Source of the DNA: Dipteronia dyeriana | Taxonomy: Eukaryota > Streptophyta > Magnoliopsida > Sapindales > Sapindaceae | Direction of reading: 5' to 3' | Assembly (NCBI GenBank): GCA_032871835.1 | Contig: CM065295.1 | Span: forward strand, 44,681,860-44,745,859 | Length of the DNA: 64,000 nucleotides | In this document: in pieces, positions 44,819 through 56,123 of the stretch | Position numbering within the stretch: the stretch's first letter is position 1 | Layout: every line of letters starts with the position of its first letter | Notes under the pieces: generated by a model | Seen by the model: the letters and a program-made list of their open reading frames with translations, nothing else | What the model was told of the DNA's origin: nothing | Database searches by the model: none | Position numbers and translations under genes: made by a program

Positions 44819-45776
44819 ATGGCAAACATACTCATTTTTTCTAGTCCACCTAGTAGCAACATTGTCATTTCAAGGAGCCTTGGGTTTATTGACTCTAAAA
44901 TTCCTAGGTGCATGCAATTTTGCTCTTCTAACATATTTTTCTGAATCATACTTTCAATACGACACAAATTAATATACCTAAAAAAAATTGGTCTAATATG
45001 GCCCTCAACACCACAATAATGACAAATAGGAGTGAGGCAAGAATTCATACCATGGCCTTGTGCAAAGATGGAATACTTTCTTCTCCTTTGAGTTGATCTT
45101 TGGTGTTGAGCCAACTCTCTTCTTTATGATTGAGCCAAAATTGCATCCCTTTTTGATTGGGCATGAAAGGTCATTTGTTGAGATTGGGGGATCATTTGAG
45201 GTTAAGGCCTTGTTGGATGTATTCTAGCTTGTTGTGGTTGAGATTTGACTTGAACTTTTGTTGGAGACTTGACTTGAACTTGTCTTGAAGATTCTCCAGC
45301 TTCGACCCTTTTTGATGGTTATTGTGGGCCTTGAATTTTCATTAACTCTTCACTATTGACAAAAGTAGTCTTCTTTAAGAAGGTGGTTTCCATGTCTGCT
45401 ACATATACTAAGCCCCTCTTATCACTAGGGGCTCTTCCCATTTGATAACATTTTATCGAGCTTCTCGGTTCCAGAGGTCATCTTACAATCAACTTTTTTG
45501 CCTCCCTAAGCTCTTCCTTCATGCTTTCTTCCACTTCTTTTTCAATCTTCACTTTCTCACTTAAGTGACTCACTTTGGAAGTCAACTCAAGATTCTCCTT
45601 TTTTAACTTTTGAATCTCCTTCTTCTTCTTCAATCTAGAACTCTCAAAGAACTTCATGAAGTCCACATAGTCCATTTCCTCATCAATTTTGAACCTTGAG
45701 TTGGATGAGATGCTCACATCACTAGAGTCATCTACTTCTTCTTTATCACTTATGAATTCCTTGCCATTGTGAGATG
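44819..45776 (-). pseudogene. Gag C-terminal part: CCHC knuckle and coiled coil, family B copy 2
   Basis: 44800-45114 has ICHYCGVEGHIRPIFF: the CCHC knuckle with its last Cys replaced by Phe. 45478-45717 has RLKKKKEIQKLKKENLELTS and VSHLSEKVKIEKEVEESMKE, a coiled coil. The stretch between is frame-shifted. Coil plus knuckle is the Sirevirus Gag layout. Confidence 0.8.
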
Positions 45777-45989
45777 ATATGAATGCTATGAAGTTTGCGA
45801 CTCAATCTTCATCATCCGAGGATTTTTCTTCCTCTTCTAGGTCTTCACTATCTCTCCAAGTGGCCGCCATCGCTTTCCTTTCTTCATTTTCTTCACATTT
45901 GCACATTCCGGAGCAATGTGACCAAAACCAATACATTCATAGCATTGAATCCCTTTTTTAGAGTCATTCTCTTGTGATTTCTCCATTTT

Positions 45990-46767
45990 CTTGAAAGAAC
46001 TCTTCTTCTTTACTTCTTTTCCTTTAGATCCAAATCATTTCTTCTCAAACTTCATGAACTTCTTAAACCTTTTTACCATAAGGGCCATCTCCTCATCTAA
46101 GTCATTCTCCTCATTCTCTTCGACCTTAGAGGTCTTCAATGTAATGCTCTTTTGCTTATTTGGAGGTTTTTGTGTAGAAGTCCACCAAGATTCATAAGCT
46201 AGAAGTCTTCCAATCACTTCACTAGGCTTCATATTCTTGTAGTTTCTATTCTCCTCAAGTGCTGTTACCTTAGACTCAAATCTTTTAGGAAGTGACCTCA
46301 TAATCTTTTGCTTGATTCTTCTATCTGAGTATGGATCACCTAGTTGATGGCTTTGTTTTACAATATCCATTAACTTCACCTGAAATTCATTGAAGCACTC
46401 TTCCTCCTCTATTCTAATTTCAGTGCCTTCATGAGCCGTTTGAAGAATCTCTCAAGCTTCATTTGCATTCCTGGTGGTTTGGATCAACTTGTATTGATTA
46501 TCGTCCATGTTGCAAAGGACGGCATGCATGGCCTTGTTGTTCCACTTAGATGCCTCAAATTCTAGTGTATTCCATTGAGATTTGGGTTTGGGAACTTCAT
46601 CTACCACTTCGGTGGTCATTGTTGGATGAGTGTATCCATCTTCAGTAGCTATCCAAGCATGGTCATCTATTTGGCAAGGATAGAATTCCATCTTTCCCTT
46701 CCAAGAAGCATAATTCACCCGATCTTGTGCTTGAGGCTCCCTCATGGCTACCACCGTTTCCACTCAT
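45990..46767 (-). pseudogene. Gag core (UBN2-type), family B copy 2
   Basis: The start is near 46767 (MSGNGGSHEGASS). A frame change leads into 46452-46763 with VNYASWKGKMEFY, DDHAWIATEDGYTHP and LEFEASKWNNKAMHAVLCNM, then 46035-46379 with QKIMRSLPKRFESKVTALEE and EVIGRLLAYES. These fit the gag-polypeptide UBN2 domain of copia elements, the capsid-forming part. A stop or frame change separates the two halves. Confidence 0.8.
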
Positions 46768-46890
46768 AGTGTTTGAGGGTAATGAATGAATGAGATGCAA
46801 ATGTAATGCAATAAACAAAAATGCAATCAACAAGATGCACAAAGCAAGACACATACAAAGCATGGATCACCTAAGTATATCTAGGCACCT

Positions 46891-46903
46891 GCTCTAATAC
46901 CAA
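46891..46903 (-). other. Primer binding site, tRNA-Met (family B copy 2)
   Basis: The minus strand reads TTGGTATTAGAGC, one mismatch from the initiator tRNA-Met complement, one base inside the LTR at 46905. Confidence 0.88.
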
Positions 46904-46904
46904 T

Positions 46905-48602
46905 TGAAATTCCCTAGAACGTGTGTGTCTATAAACCTAGGGGGGGTGAATAGGTATTTTTTTTTAATTCAATTGATTACCAATTTTGCGAGTTAATCAA
47001 TATTTACAAAACTACCCCATTCTACCAAGTATTCAAATAAATGGCAATAAACATAAAGTAATAACAACACACAATTTATACAAAGAAACCCTCCAAATGG
47101 GAAAAACCACGGCCTGTTCAGTGCGCCACACTCGATCCTCAAAATTCACTATTGAATAAAATTTTACAACCTAGGTTGACCTCCTGTCACACCCAATATG
47201 GTTACTAACCCTTTCACTATAGGCGACGGGCCTTTTATAGTGAGTTTGGATCACTTACCCTATGTACTAACCACTTATCCACAAGCTTAATTAACAAAGA
47301 AGAGATAATGGTAACCTAAGTGAATATGCAACAATATTCTATATACAGAAATGCTAAGTCAAAACATTCATGCTTATCTAGGATTAATAATGACTAGAGA
47401 AGCAAATCCTAGATATCAATATTCTAAATGCAAAGGCTAGAAGAATTAGCTAGAAGAGTAAAATCGTCCTAAATTCTAGCTATCACTAATCAATACTCTT
47501 AACCAATAGTCAATATCACAAGCATGTCATAAAAGCTATTAAACATACAAGCATCCTAGATATCAATGTTCTAAATGCAAAGGCTAGAAGAATTAGCTAG
47601 AAGAATTAGCTAGAAGAGTAAAATCGTCCTAAATTCTAGCTATCACTAATCAATTCTCTTAAACAACAATCAATATCACAAGCATGTCATAAAAGCTATT
47701 AAACATACAACATGCATTTAATTTACAATAAAGACTAAAACCTAGGTATACATGTTTTAATAATGAAACTATAAAGTCTAGAGCATGTCGAAAATACCTA
47801 GTCAAGAAGAAGATGATGCTCCATATTTAGATGGTCCTAGAATGAAACTAGATGACCATGAGATGAAGTTAGGTTGAGTAAAAATGAGTGTTTGGGAGTC
47901 TTTCTCTCTCTAGAAAAGTTAGGTTACTCAAAGATTGTTTCTTAGACTCCTTCAAACCAAAGAGAAGAGAAGAGAACATATATAAATGGTGCCCTACACA
48001 AAGTGATATCGTTTTGGACGAAAGGTAACCAAATCCCGTCAGGACTGCTGGCTGGACCCCAATACAGGTAAGTGTCCAGACCGCGACACAGAGAGCAGTG
48101 TATCGCCTGGACAACATCGCTTTGTAGACCGTTGTGCATGCAAGTGAAAAGACCGCGGTCTGGACAACATGCGACACCTGGGAAACTTCGCTTGGGAGAC
48201 CGTTGTGCATGCAAATAGCACAGGCCGCAGTAGCAGCAGTGTGCAACCACTGGAGAACACCGTTGTGCAGACAACGGCAGAGGTAATGCACAGGGAGCGG
48301 TCTGAACCGCGGTATAGAGAAAAAATCCTCTTTTAAGGCACACAAGATGGATCAAACACCCAAGTAAGAGTTAAGGCACAAAAGGCACACAAGAAGGCAA
48401 ATAAGCAAGCATGCAAGATGATCGAAACATTCATGAGAGTGTGTGTTTGCACTAATACCTCTTCAATAAAAGTTAAGCAAGTGATTTTACCTTTGAAGCT
48501 TGAGCTTGGTCATGAACAATGATGGCCTTAACTACCCTTACATGTTAATCTCTAAATGTGGTTGTCAACGTAATAAGTCAATCAAATACCAAGGAACTTA
48601 CA
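46905..48602 (-). repeat. 5' LTR of family B copy 2
   Basis: 1698 bp, starts TGAAATTCCCTAGAACG and ends AACTTACA. On the minus strand the GC-rich dyad block (about 48030-48310) is followed by the TATA box (TTTATATATG, 47976-47986). It has a tandem duplication absent from its partner (47408-47710). The ORFs in the GC block (47869-48345) are not genes. Confidence 0.92.
47408..47710. repeat. 146-bp tandem duplication in family B LTR
   Basis: CCTAGATATCAATATTC begins at 47408 and again (ATGTTC variant) at 47554, each continuing through ATCGTCCTAAATTCTAGC to AGCTATTAAACATACAA. The second copy also repeats GAATTAGCTAGAA internally. The partner LTR has a single copy. Confidence 0.9.
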
Positions 48603-48607
48603 CTTAT

Positions 48608-49765
48608 AAATATATCTTGTTCTTATTTCAAAACAGTTACAATTCTGAATCTAAGAATCTTTTTTTCTCTCTTTAAAACACGTTTTCTCTCATCTCTAAT
48701 CAATACCCTAGATTTAGGAATCATTTCCCACCAAATCTAACCATCATTCATCATCATATACTCAAGGACACTTGGAGATTGGATCAAGCTTCAAGAATAG
48801 AGGATTTCTTCATGGGTCTTCTCTATCTATTTTCTCCTTGTTATTCTATTGTATTTGTCATGAGTAGTTAAACATCCCATTAGGGGATTGATGTGAAACA
48901 CTTGTGGATATTAGGCTTCGTAATGAACTATATTTAATTCTATTAAATCTATTACTTATATTTCATTCTTTGATTAATTGCTTCCTTTGATTGGTTGGTA
49001 TTTGATTGTACACTCCTCTCTGTGCCAATTGATTGAGGGAATGATTTGAGTAGTTGATTGGATATACATCTATTTAATCTTCCTAAGCTCAATTGATTGG
49101 AAAGGTAAAACAAGAATACATCCTTAAGTGAGACCAGGACTTAATAATCTCAATTTCTATCTTATCTCGAATGGGTGACCAATTATATACATCTAGGTTG
49201 GTTGCTTGTGAAAGATTAAGCACTAACACTTACATCTAGATTGGTGAATTTATAAAGAGATTAGTCCCTTAATTTGATAGATGTGTATTCATGAACCATC
49301 ACTTGTGAGTGGCAAATACTATACATCTAGATTGGAAACTCATGAGGGAATACAACCAATACTATACATCTAGATTGGTTACAATCGATTAATGTGCATT
49401 CATTTCATGAGAGTTTGTACATGCTCATAATTTACTTGTTGGATCCATCAATTGCTTAGTCTTAACCATCATATTTAACACTCATTTCCATATTAACACT
49501 GATTGCATTTTTGATTAACTCGCCTAACTGTAGTTTGCATCTTAACTATTGACCTTTCAAAACACCAACCATTTATATTTACATTTACATGCTTTGTTTT
49601 AGTTTAGTATTAGTTAACTAGTTTTAGCCATTTGATTTCCCTTTCCCTGTGGATGACATCCAACTTGCCATTGTACTAGTTTTATAAACTTTTAAGGTAT
49701 TGTTGTGGTTCTTTATAAATTTTGTTTTGAAGTACGATTTTTAACGATAAAAACGTGCACGTTCA
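48608..49765 (+). repeat. 5' LTR of family A copy 2, part two (R/U5)
   Basis: Resumes at AAATATATCTTGTTC after the duplication and matches 56553-57096. Four copies of ATACATCTAG[AG]TTGG occur between 49180 and 49380. It ends CGTGCACGTTCA before the primer site. Confidence 0.9.
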
Positions 49766-49769
49766 AAAA

Positions 49770-49787
49770 TGGTGCCAATGTCGGGGA
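49770..49787 (+). other. Primer binding site, tRNA-Asp-like (family A copy 2)
   Basis: TGGTGCCAATGTCGGGGA, four bases inside the LTR end; related to the Athila/Tat site and to 9673-9690. Confidence 0.7.
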
Positions 49788-49881
49788 AAGACGTTAATTA
49801 GTTGGCTAATTCTAGTTTCCTAGTTAAGATTTTTAGTTGTTTTTAGTTTTCTTTTATTTCTTTTTACTTCTTTGGTAGTTT

Positions 49882-50300
49882 TTGTTTTTTTTTGTTTCAG
49901 GTTTTATGGATTATTTCAAGCAAAACACAAGGCCTAGACACGAGCTTATTGATGATCCATATGACCAAAATTGGTGGTCTCACATAGATTCCTCATGGAG
50001 CTATAATATTGTCAACACCCATGAGCCGTCTCTCTCATCTCACCAACCAATAGTTATGTCCCTATAAGATATGGTGCAGAATTTTATGGAGTCTACCAAT
50101 CGGTTAGCTGAAGAATTTAGGGCACCTTGGTAGAGCACCAGGCAGAATTTTAACAATTATGTGCAACCTAGCTAGCCAAACCAAGAATCTAGTTTTGGAA
50201 GACCTCCACCAAAGTATCAAATCAAGGCCACCAAAGCATTTCATACCGCTCATAGGAGGAAGGACAATAAGGGAAACTTGTGTAAGATCGAAATAAGTTG
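49882..50300 (+). pseudogene. Gag remnant, family A copy 2
   Basis: The open frame 49882-50067 has DDPYDQNWWSHIDSSWSYNI, then after a stop DMVQNFMESTNRLAEEFRAP. The pattern resembles the linker after the Gag domain in Athila-type elements. The Gag core and protease seen in copy 1 are missing, so this copy has an internal deletion or a shorter structure. Confidence 0.55.
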
Positions 50301-51164
50301 TTGGAGATGAACAGGGTATTAATGAGTATGGTTAAAGAGACAGTTTTGGCAATTGGGACGATAAAGAATGAGAATGAGGCACTTCAAGTGAAAATAAAAG
50401 TAGTCTCCTAAGAAAAAGAAGACATTAGGGAAGAATGTGAGAAGAATGTGACTCTTGAATGAGATAGAAGGAAAGAAGCCTCGAGAATGTCAAAGATAGA
50501 CAAACTTCGAGGGCTAAACAAAAGGCTCATACTTGAAGTGCAATAACTCAGAACGGGAAATAATACACTCAAGAAGAAGAATGGTGAAGTCTCTAACATG
50601 AACATAGAATTGGAAGAGAAAATCAAGAGACTTGAGGCCACCAAAAATAAAGTATTAGAAGATTTTTTAGACTTAACAAGGGTATCAATGGAATTTGAAG
50701 AAAAGACGGCTCTCAAATCAAAGGAAATGCAAATGGAGATTGAAATACCTTAGATGAAGCCAAAGAGGCTCTAAACAAGAAATATGAAGCTCTCAAATTA
50801 GCAAAGGAAAGGGAAGATGACTTTATCATGAAGTTGGGCAAAGTGGAGCAAGAGGTCAAGGCATTAATAGTGGCAAAGTCACTCATCAAAAGAGTCTCTC
50901 TAACCTTAATCCTATTTACTATTTTGTTCAAAAAGAGATCATGCAAGAGCTGAAAAGTACCAATTCATTAGACATGAGAAAACAATGAGTCCTAGGACTA
51001 TGAGAAGTCCAACTATAGTAAATAAAATTTAGGCGAGAAAAGACTTAATGAACTAAGTGAGAAATATGGGAAAGGAAAAAATGGGGAAATTGCCTAAATT
51101 TGCTTGGGTAGTCAAGAAGAAAGAATTTACCAATTTGGTTAAACCACCCTTAGCATCTCTTTGA
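50301..51164 (+). pseudogene. Coiled-coil module, family A copy 2
   Basis: Frame 1 reads, with stops, IDKLRGLNKRLILEVQ, NIELEEKIKRLEATKNK, FEEKTALKSKEMQMEIEIP, and in a shifted frame LNKKYEALKLAKEREDD and LGKVEQEVKAL. It ends KFAWVVKKKEFTNLV. This follows the coil of copy 1 (4721-5278) position by position (NKRLxLE, ExxEKIxxLE, EMQMEIE versus MKMMIEIE). No CCHC knuckle is recognisable here. Confidence 0.6.
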
Positions 51165-51424
51165 ACAGTTTTGATGCTTGGTTGAATTGCATAACTTATT
51201 TTCTTCTAAAATTTATGTTGACCAATTACTTAGGTGCAAGTGTGTTGTCAATATGGATGGATACAAATAGGGAGAAAATAGATTATGGAAATCGTTTTTA
51301 AGTTTTTAGTTTTACTTTCATGATTTATTTTAGTTTCTAATAAAAGTGTAATAAGGCAAGATCAATTGGTATTTGTATGATAATTGTAGGAAATGGTGGT
51401 GTTACATGTTCAAAAATAAGCTGG

Positions 51425-52112
51425 AACACGGCATTGCACAGGTCTACACTAAGTGATGTACCCACGCTTACCCGCACAGTTAGGCAAGAATGTTTCAAAT
51501 TTGGATAATGTGTGGGTCCATACCCTCGCACTTTCATGTCATACCCGTGCACTGCATCATTATATATATTTGTTGTCTTCGTCAAAAGGGTACCCTACCA
51601 CGAATATATTCCCATACTTTCTCCTATTAACACTTTCCACATCCTTCCAAAGGTAAAATCATCTCCACGTGTTTAATTCAAGACCACAAGATTTGATTTC
51701 CAATCATTTACTTTGCTTTATTCGATTTCAATTTGACCTCTCTCAATCTCTCTACCTAAAAACTCTATAACATGCATGACCCACAAATTTGTGCTTTTAT
51801 TTTGTTTAATTTCTGATGAATGATATAGGTTTGATCAATGATGCATGGTTGTGTCATTAGAATTGATTGAAAATTGAAATCATAATGTTGTGCTTGAATT
51901 TACAAATTCTAAGGCTTAGAAGTGTGATTGAATGATTTATCATGGTGTATTAGTTGCATGAAGAGGTTAGAAAGTGAATGTATATGATATAATGCATGGT
52001 GTATGGTTTGATCGAAGCTTTTAAATCTTTGGTGAATTCTGCACATGGTTGTTCATGCGATTTATAGGAAAGTACACTAGTGAAAGTGCGCGGGTCTCCA
52101 CCCGTACACTGT
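51425..52112 (+). promoter_or_regulatory. Internal GC-rich dyad block with TATA-like box (family A copy 2)
   Basis: 51425-51562 alternates CACGGCATTGCACAGG, TACCCACGCTTACCCGCAC and ATACCCGTGCACTGC and is followed at once by TTATATATATT (51560-51570). A smaller island AAGTGCGCGGGTCTCC, then ACCCGTACACTG, lies at 52085-52112. The words are those of the family's own U3 (56325-56548). Position and order equal those in copy 1 (3378-4085). A 3' splice-like TTCTTCTTTACAG precedes the next ORF at 52202-52214. A promoter role is inferred. Confidence 0.5.
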
Positions 52113-52252
52113 ATGCATATGAGGTTGATTTCACACTTGATTCCCTTACTCTTTACTTTTTCATTTGTCTATATCTAGAATGCATTTATCACTATTCTTT
52201 GTTCTTCTTTACAGATGTTAAGAAGATTTAAAACTTAGCAAAGAAATTCGGA

Positions 52253-53564
52253 ATGAGATCACGAAAACATAGACTCAGTGAACAACCAATGCCACCATGC
52301 TCCTTGAACATCAAATTTGGGAACAAATTGGAAAGTTTTAGAGAAAGGAAGATAACTGAGGAAAGAGGTATATCAAGAGATGAGTTAAGAGATACATGCA
52401 TCTCTTAGATGATTGACGGGATAGGATAGGCTACATACACATACACCCCTTCTATTTACTACAGATGAATAGTGGAGAATGCCAGAGGACTTCATAAAAG
52501 GTGCACCGATAATGGTTAAAGAGAGAGAGAGATTAGCTTAAACATGGATTAAATTAACAGATACTATAGGATTGAGGAACCAGTCCCAACAGGAGATGTC
52601 AGAGAGGGAGTTACTGGAGTGAGATACATTAGAGGTAGAACACAGATCTAGCTAATGCCCTGGTGATATAGCCTATGGACTTCTGGGTTACTCTAGCTTA
52701 CAGACTTAAGCACACAAACTTGAAATTCAAACTGGGGCTCTAGCACATCTTTGTATCCCACTATCTTAGTCTTTGAGACCTTGAGAGCATAAGACATATG
52801 TTGCCTTTGAAGTCACCATCATTCTCCATTGCATATAGAGCAGTAGTTGGATTGATGTTGGGTTCTTAATGAAGACCGACATTCTTTTAGTAGGTTAGAT
52901 GGATAAAAGCAATCAACCACACATATTCTCATGCTTGATTATAGAGTTCTATATAAAGGCAGGGGTCGATTTCGGAGATGATCCGTTTAAGCTATTTCAT
53001 GGTGATATTGAGAGTCTCACTTGGGAAACACTGGAGATAAAGAGAGATCACACTAGCGGGAGGAGAAAAACAAGACGAAAGAAGATCAGGACTGTAGTGG
53101 GTACGAGTAGAAAGGAGCATGATGATGATGATCTAATAGAATTTGATCATGAGCATATAGATCATGATCAGGTGATCCCAGCGCCAACTCTAGAGCCAAC
53201 TGCTTTTGCTAGGAATGACCAGGTCCCGTGGTAGACATTGATCTCAGGGATGGTGAGCCTCTAGGCCTCGATGATCGTAATAAGCTCCAGATTCACTAGT
53301 GAGATCATGGAGAATAGACAGCAGATTAGGCATGCCACGGACAACATAGACGATCTATAGATGAATGTTACAAGCATGCGGCAGAACCTGAACTTGAAGA
53401 CCTACTCAAGGAGGATGAGAAGGGACACTACACAACTACCCCCTGCAGAGTATCAAGCCATACTGGAGAGATCCTTGAGAGAGTTTGAGGAGAGAGCCAA
53501 GATAGACCCGAGAGGCAAGTGGCCTATGATAGATGATGCAGCCCAATCATCAGATGATGAGTGA
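52253..53564 (+). pseudogene. Degenerate Transposase_32-like ORF of family A copy 2
   Basis: ATG at 52253 opens MRSRKHRLSEQPMPP, then FRERKITEERGISRDELRD, which has the look of the N-terminus of the plant Transposase_32 (PF20167) domain. After stops and frame changes, 52899-53234 has QPHIFSCLIIEFYIKAGVDF, and 53361-53564 has PPAEYQAILERSLREFEERA and KIDPRGKWPMIDDAAQSS, both matching copy 1. The VRG segment of copy 1 is not readable here. Function unknown. Confidence 0.65.
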
Positions 53565-56123
53565 CACGGAGGATACCATGCTCTTACTTACCAGTTTCTT
53601 TAGAATATTGAACTATTTTTAGTTTAGTTTAGTTTTTTTTTCTACACTTTATATTGCTTTTATTTACATTGCTTTAAGAATTTTTAGAATTATGCTTAAT
53701 TTGGACATTTTTTAGAGTTGTGGAGAGAGATTTATCTTGTGAGATATTTGATTTGAGGTATATATTTTTATGGTTATTGACTTCTTTGTGGGTAAAGTTT
53801 GTGCTTTAAGGATAGGTTCCTTATCTCTTGGAATTGACACATCGACGACTTACAAGTCTGGGAAGGACGAGCAAGCCAAGAGTGCTCATAAAAAAGGGAG
53901 GGAACCTAATCATATTTTAGAAACAACCACGACGGTTTAATCTTTTCATCTCAGTCTTTATCTCTATTATTTTTGTTCATAGACAATTTTAGTTGGATGG
54001 TGGATGTGAATATGCTTATTGAACATCTTTTTGGGTTTCATGTGTGGTTAATATAGATTAAATGGAAATGTTGTGAATATTGCTACAATTTTGGGTTTCC
54101 AAGAGTTTGCATTGATTGATTTTTTTATTCTTGATGTGATGAGCCAAAGGCTTTATAGGTTTTTGGATGAGATTTTACAAGTGCTTTAATTTCATATATT
54201 GTCCCATTTGGTTTGGGGGGTGGTACATATACGCATGCTCGTACAAGTTGAGCAGATTGTAGGAAATTGGTTTTGGGGTTGTGCCTCATTCCAATCAATT
54301 TTGTGAGATGATTATGCTTATTGTGGTTAGTTTTACAAGTTGTATGCATGTGCTTTAATTTGTTTGTATATTGAATTGCCTTTTTTATGTTGAGCCTATT
54401 TTGTTTGTTTTGTGTCATGTTAGATGTGTGCCGTTAGACTGGGCTTTATTGTTTCCAATATTAGGGATAATGTTGAGTTTTGGTTTGGGGGTGTATACGC
54501 CTTGATAGTCGTCATTTTGAGTCATTGAGTCTTTTATGTAATTGAGTCAATTTTGGGTCCAATTGTTTTTTCAATTTTGTCACAATGACCAAAATGTTGA
54601 GTTTTCACTAGCTTGGATGTGATGCCTTGAACGTGTGCTTTTGGTCAATCTATACATTCATTGTGAGCTTGTGTAATAAATCTTTATCATTTGTGGGGTA
54701 TATTTACATTGTCATGAGCTAGTCCTATCCTTTGTGTGCTTAATTTGAGGGGACTCGATTCTCGTGCACCTTGTTCTTATAGTGGAGATACTCATGATTT
54801 CACAAACACAAGCCTAAGAAAAAACGTAATTGAGTGTACACTTTGTTCTATTCTTTAAACACTCTTCTCGCCATAAGTGTCACATGACATAGGACATACA
54901 TTGCATATTTAATGTGGATTGCTTGATGGATGCATTTATTTCCTTAACAGACTAATTGTGGAAATGACTATAGGAAATATGTGTGCATTAACTACTTAAA
55001 AGGCCTAAACAAATTCCTTTATCCTTTTTGTGTTTATCATAGCCAAAATTGCAGACAAACACTTACCTTTCATTTGGAACCAAAAGGTAGCCATATAACC
55101 ATGAGCCCAAACACAAGCCTACCATTTTAATTGCCAATCATGTAAGGGTGTGTGTGTTGTGTAGGTTTGAAAGATGTAAGCTCTAAGTTAAGATAGCATG
55201 TATGTCGGTAACAATGAATTGTATAAGAAATGGCTCAATATGTGAAAATGCCCAAATTTACACTTATGAGCTTAATTGTCAAGATGTAATGTGCAAGTGT
55301 GCAAAAAGAAAAGAAAAGAAAGATCAAAAAGGAAGAAAAAGGCAAAAGAAAAGATAAGAGTCTTGAAAGTAAATATTAAGTATTCAAAATGTAAAGTACA
55401 ATTTTGAAGCACAAATGTGTGTATGTAAGAAAATACCTAGTTGCTAAGTGTGTTAATGTGTAATAGAGATTGGTATGGGGTGTGTGAGTACAATTAAGCA
55501 TGATTGGTGATCTTTGAACTCATAATTTTTCCTATTTCTTTATTCACCACATCTAACCCCATGGCCTTATTACGACTAAAGGGAAGTCCTATTTGATCCA
55601 TAACATGTCTTGATTGGGAATGTTTGTTGAACGGTTGATCTTCCATGCTAATGGCATAGTGAATCACTCACGGGCTAGTTCATAGACATTATCGGTTTTT
55701 GAGTGAATAATGTATGCAATGCATTAGAAGTCTATGCATACATTCCATCATTGAATACCTTGAATGAGCGTGAACGTAGGACTCTAAGTGGAGAAATAAG
55801 AGTGAAACCGGTTGAGGATTAGAGTCAAAGCAAATTATGCTCAAGTTGTGAGAGTGAGTAGCTCCCGATATGAGAGCGCTCTTAGGCATGGGATTTGTGA
55901 TAGTGTGAATTTCCCTCAAGTGCCTCTGAGTTGTTTTAGATGACTTTGCATATGTTTGCTTCTCTCTATCACACGTCCTTGCATCTCATCACTGGTTAGG
56001 CATGCGACTTATTGAACTATTTGTTCTAAGTCTAGAAGAGTTTTAGATCGAGTCATTTTCATTTGTATTTGTTTTGTTTTAAGGTTTGCTCAAGGGCGAG
56101 CAAAGGTTTGGTTTGAGGGTAAT
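53565..56123 (+). other. 3' untranslated region of family A copy 2 with polypurine tracts
   Basis: No gene. Tracts TTTGGTTTGGGGGGTGG (54207-54223), TTTGGTTTGGGGGTGT (about 54478-54493) and GGTTTGGTTTGAGGG (about 56105-56119) resemble polypurine tracts; the last abuts the LTR. Collinear with 1-1913 in reverse. Confidence 0.65.

Larger units (their letters stand above)
38947..48602 (-). mobile_element. Family B Sirevirus (Ty1/copia), copy 2
   Basis: 9656 bp with 5-bp duplication CTTAT on both sides (38942-38946 and 48603-48607). LTRs are 38947-40477 and 46905-48602. On the minus strand the order is tRNA-Met primer site, gag (UBN2-type core, coil, CCHC), protease, integrase, reverse transcriptase, RNase H, 3' non-coding region and polypurine tract. 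All frames are broken, and the reverse transcriptase active site is mutated. The target is the TATA box of the family A LTR; the uninterrupted sequence survives in the 3' LTR at 56546-56556. Confidence 0.95.

Noticed and set aside
52899..53234. Independent nuclear gene with acidic tail
   Set aside because: It is the middle of the degenerate Transposase_32-like ORF, with a counterpart in copy 1.
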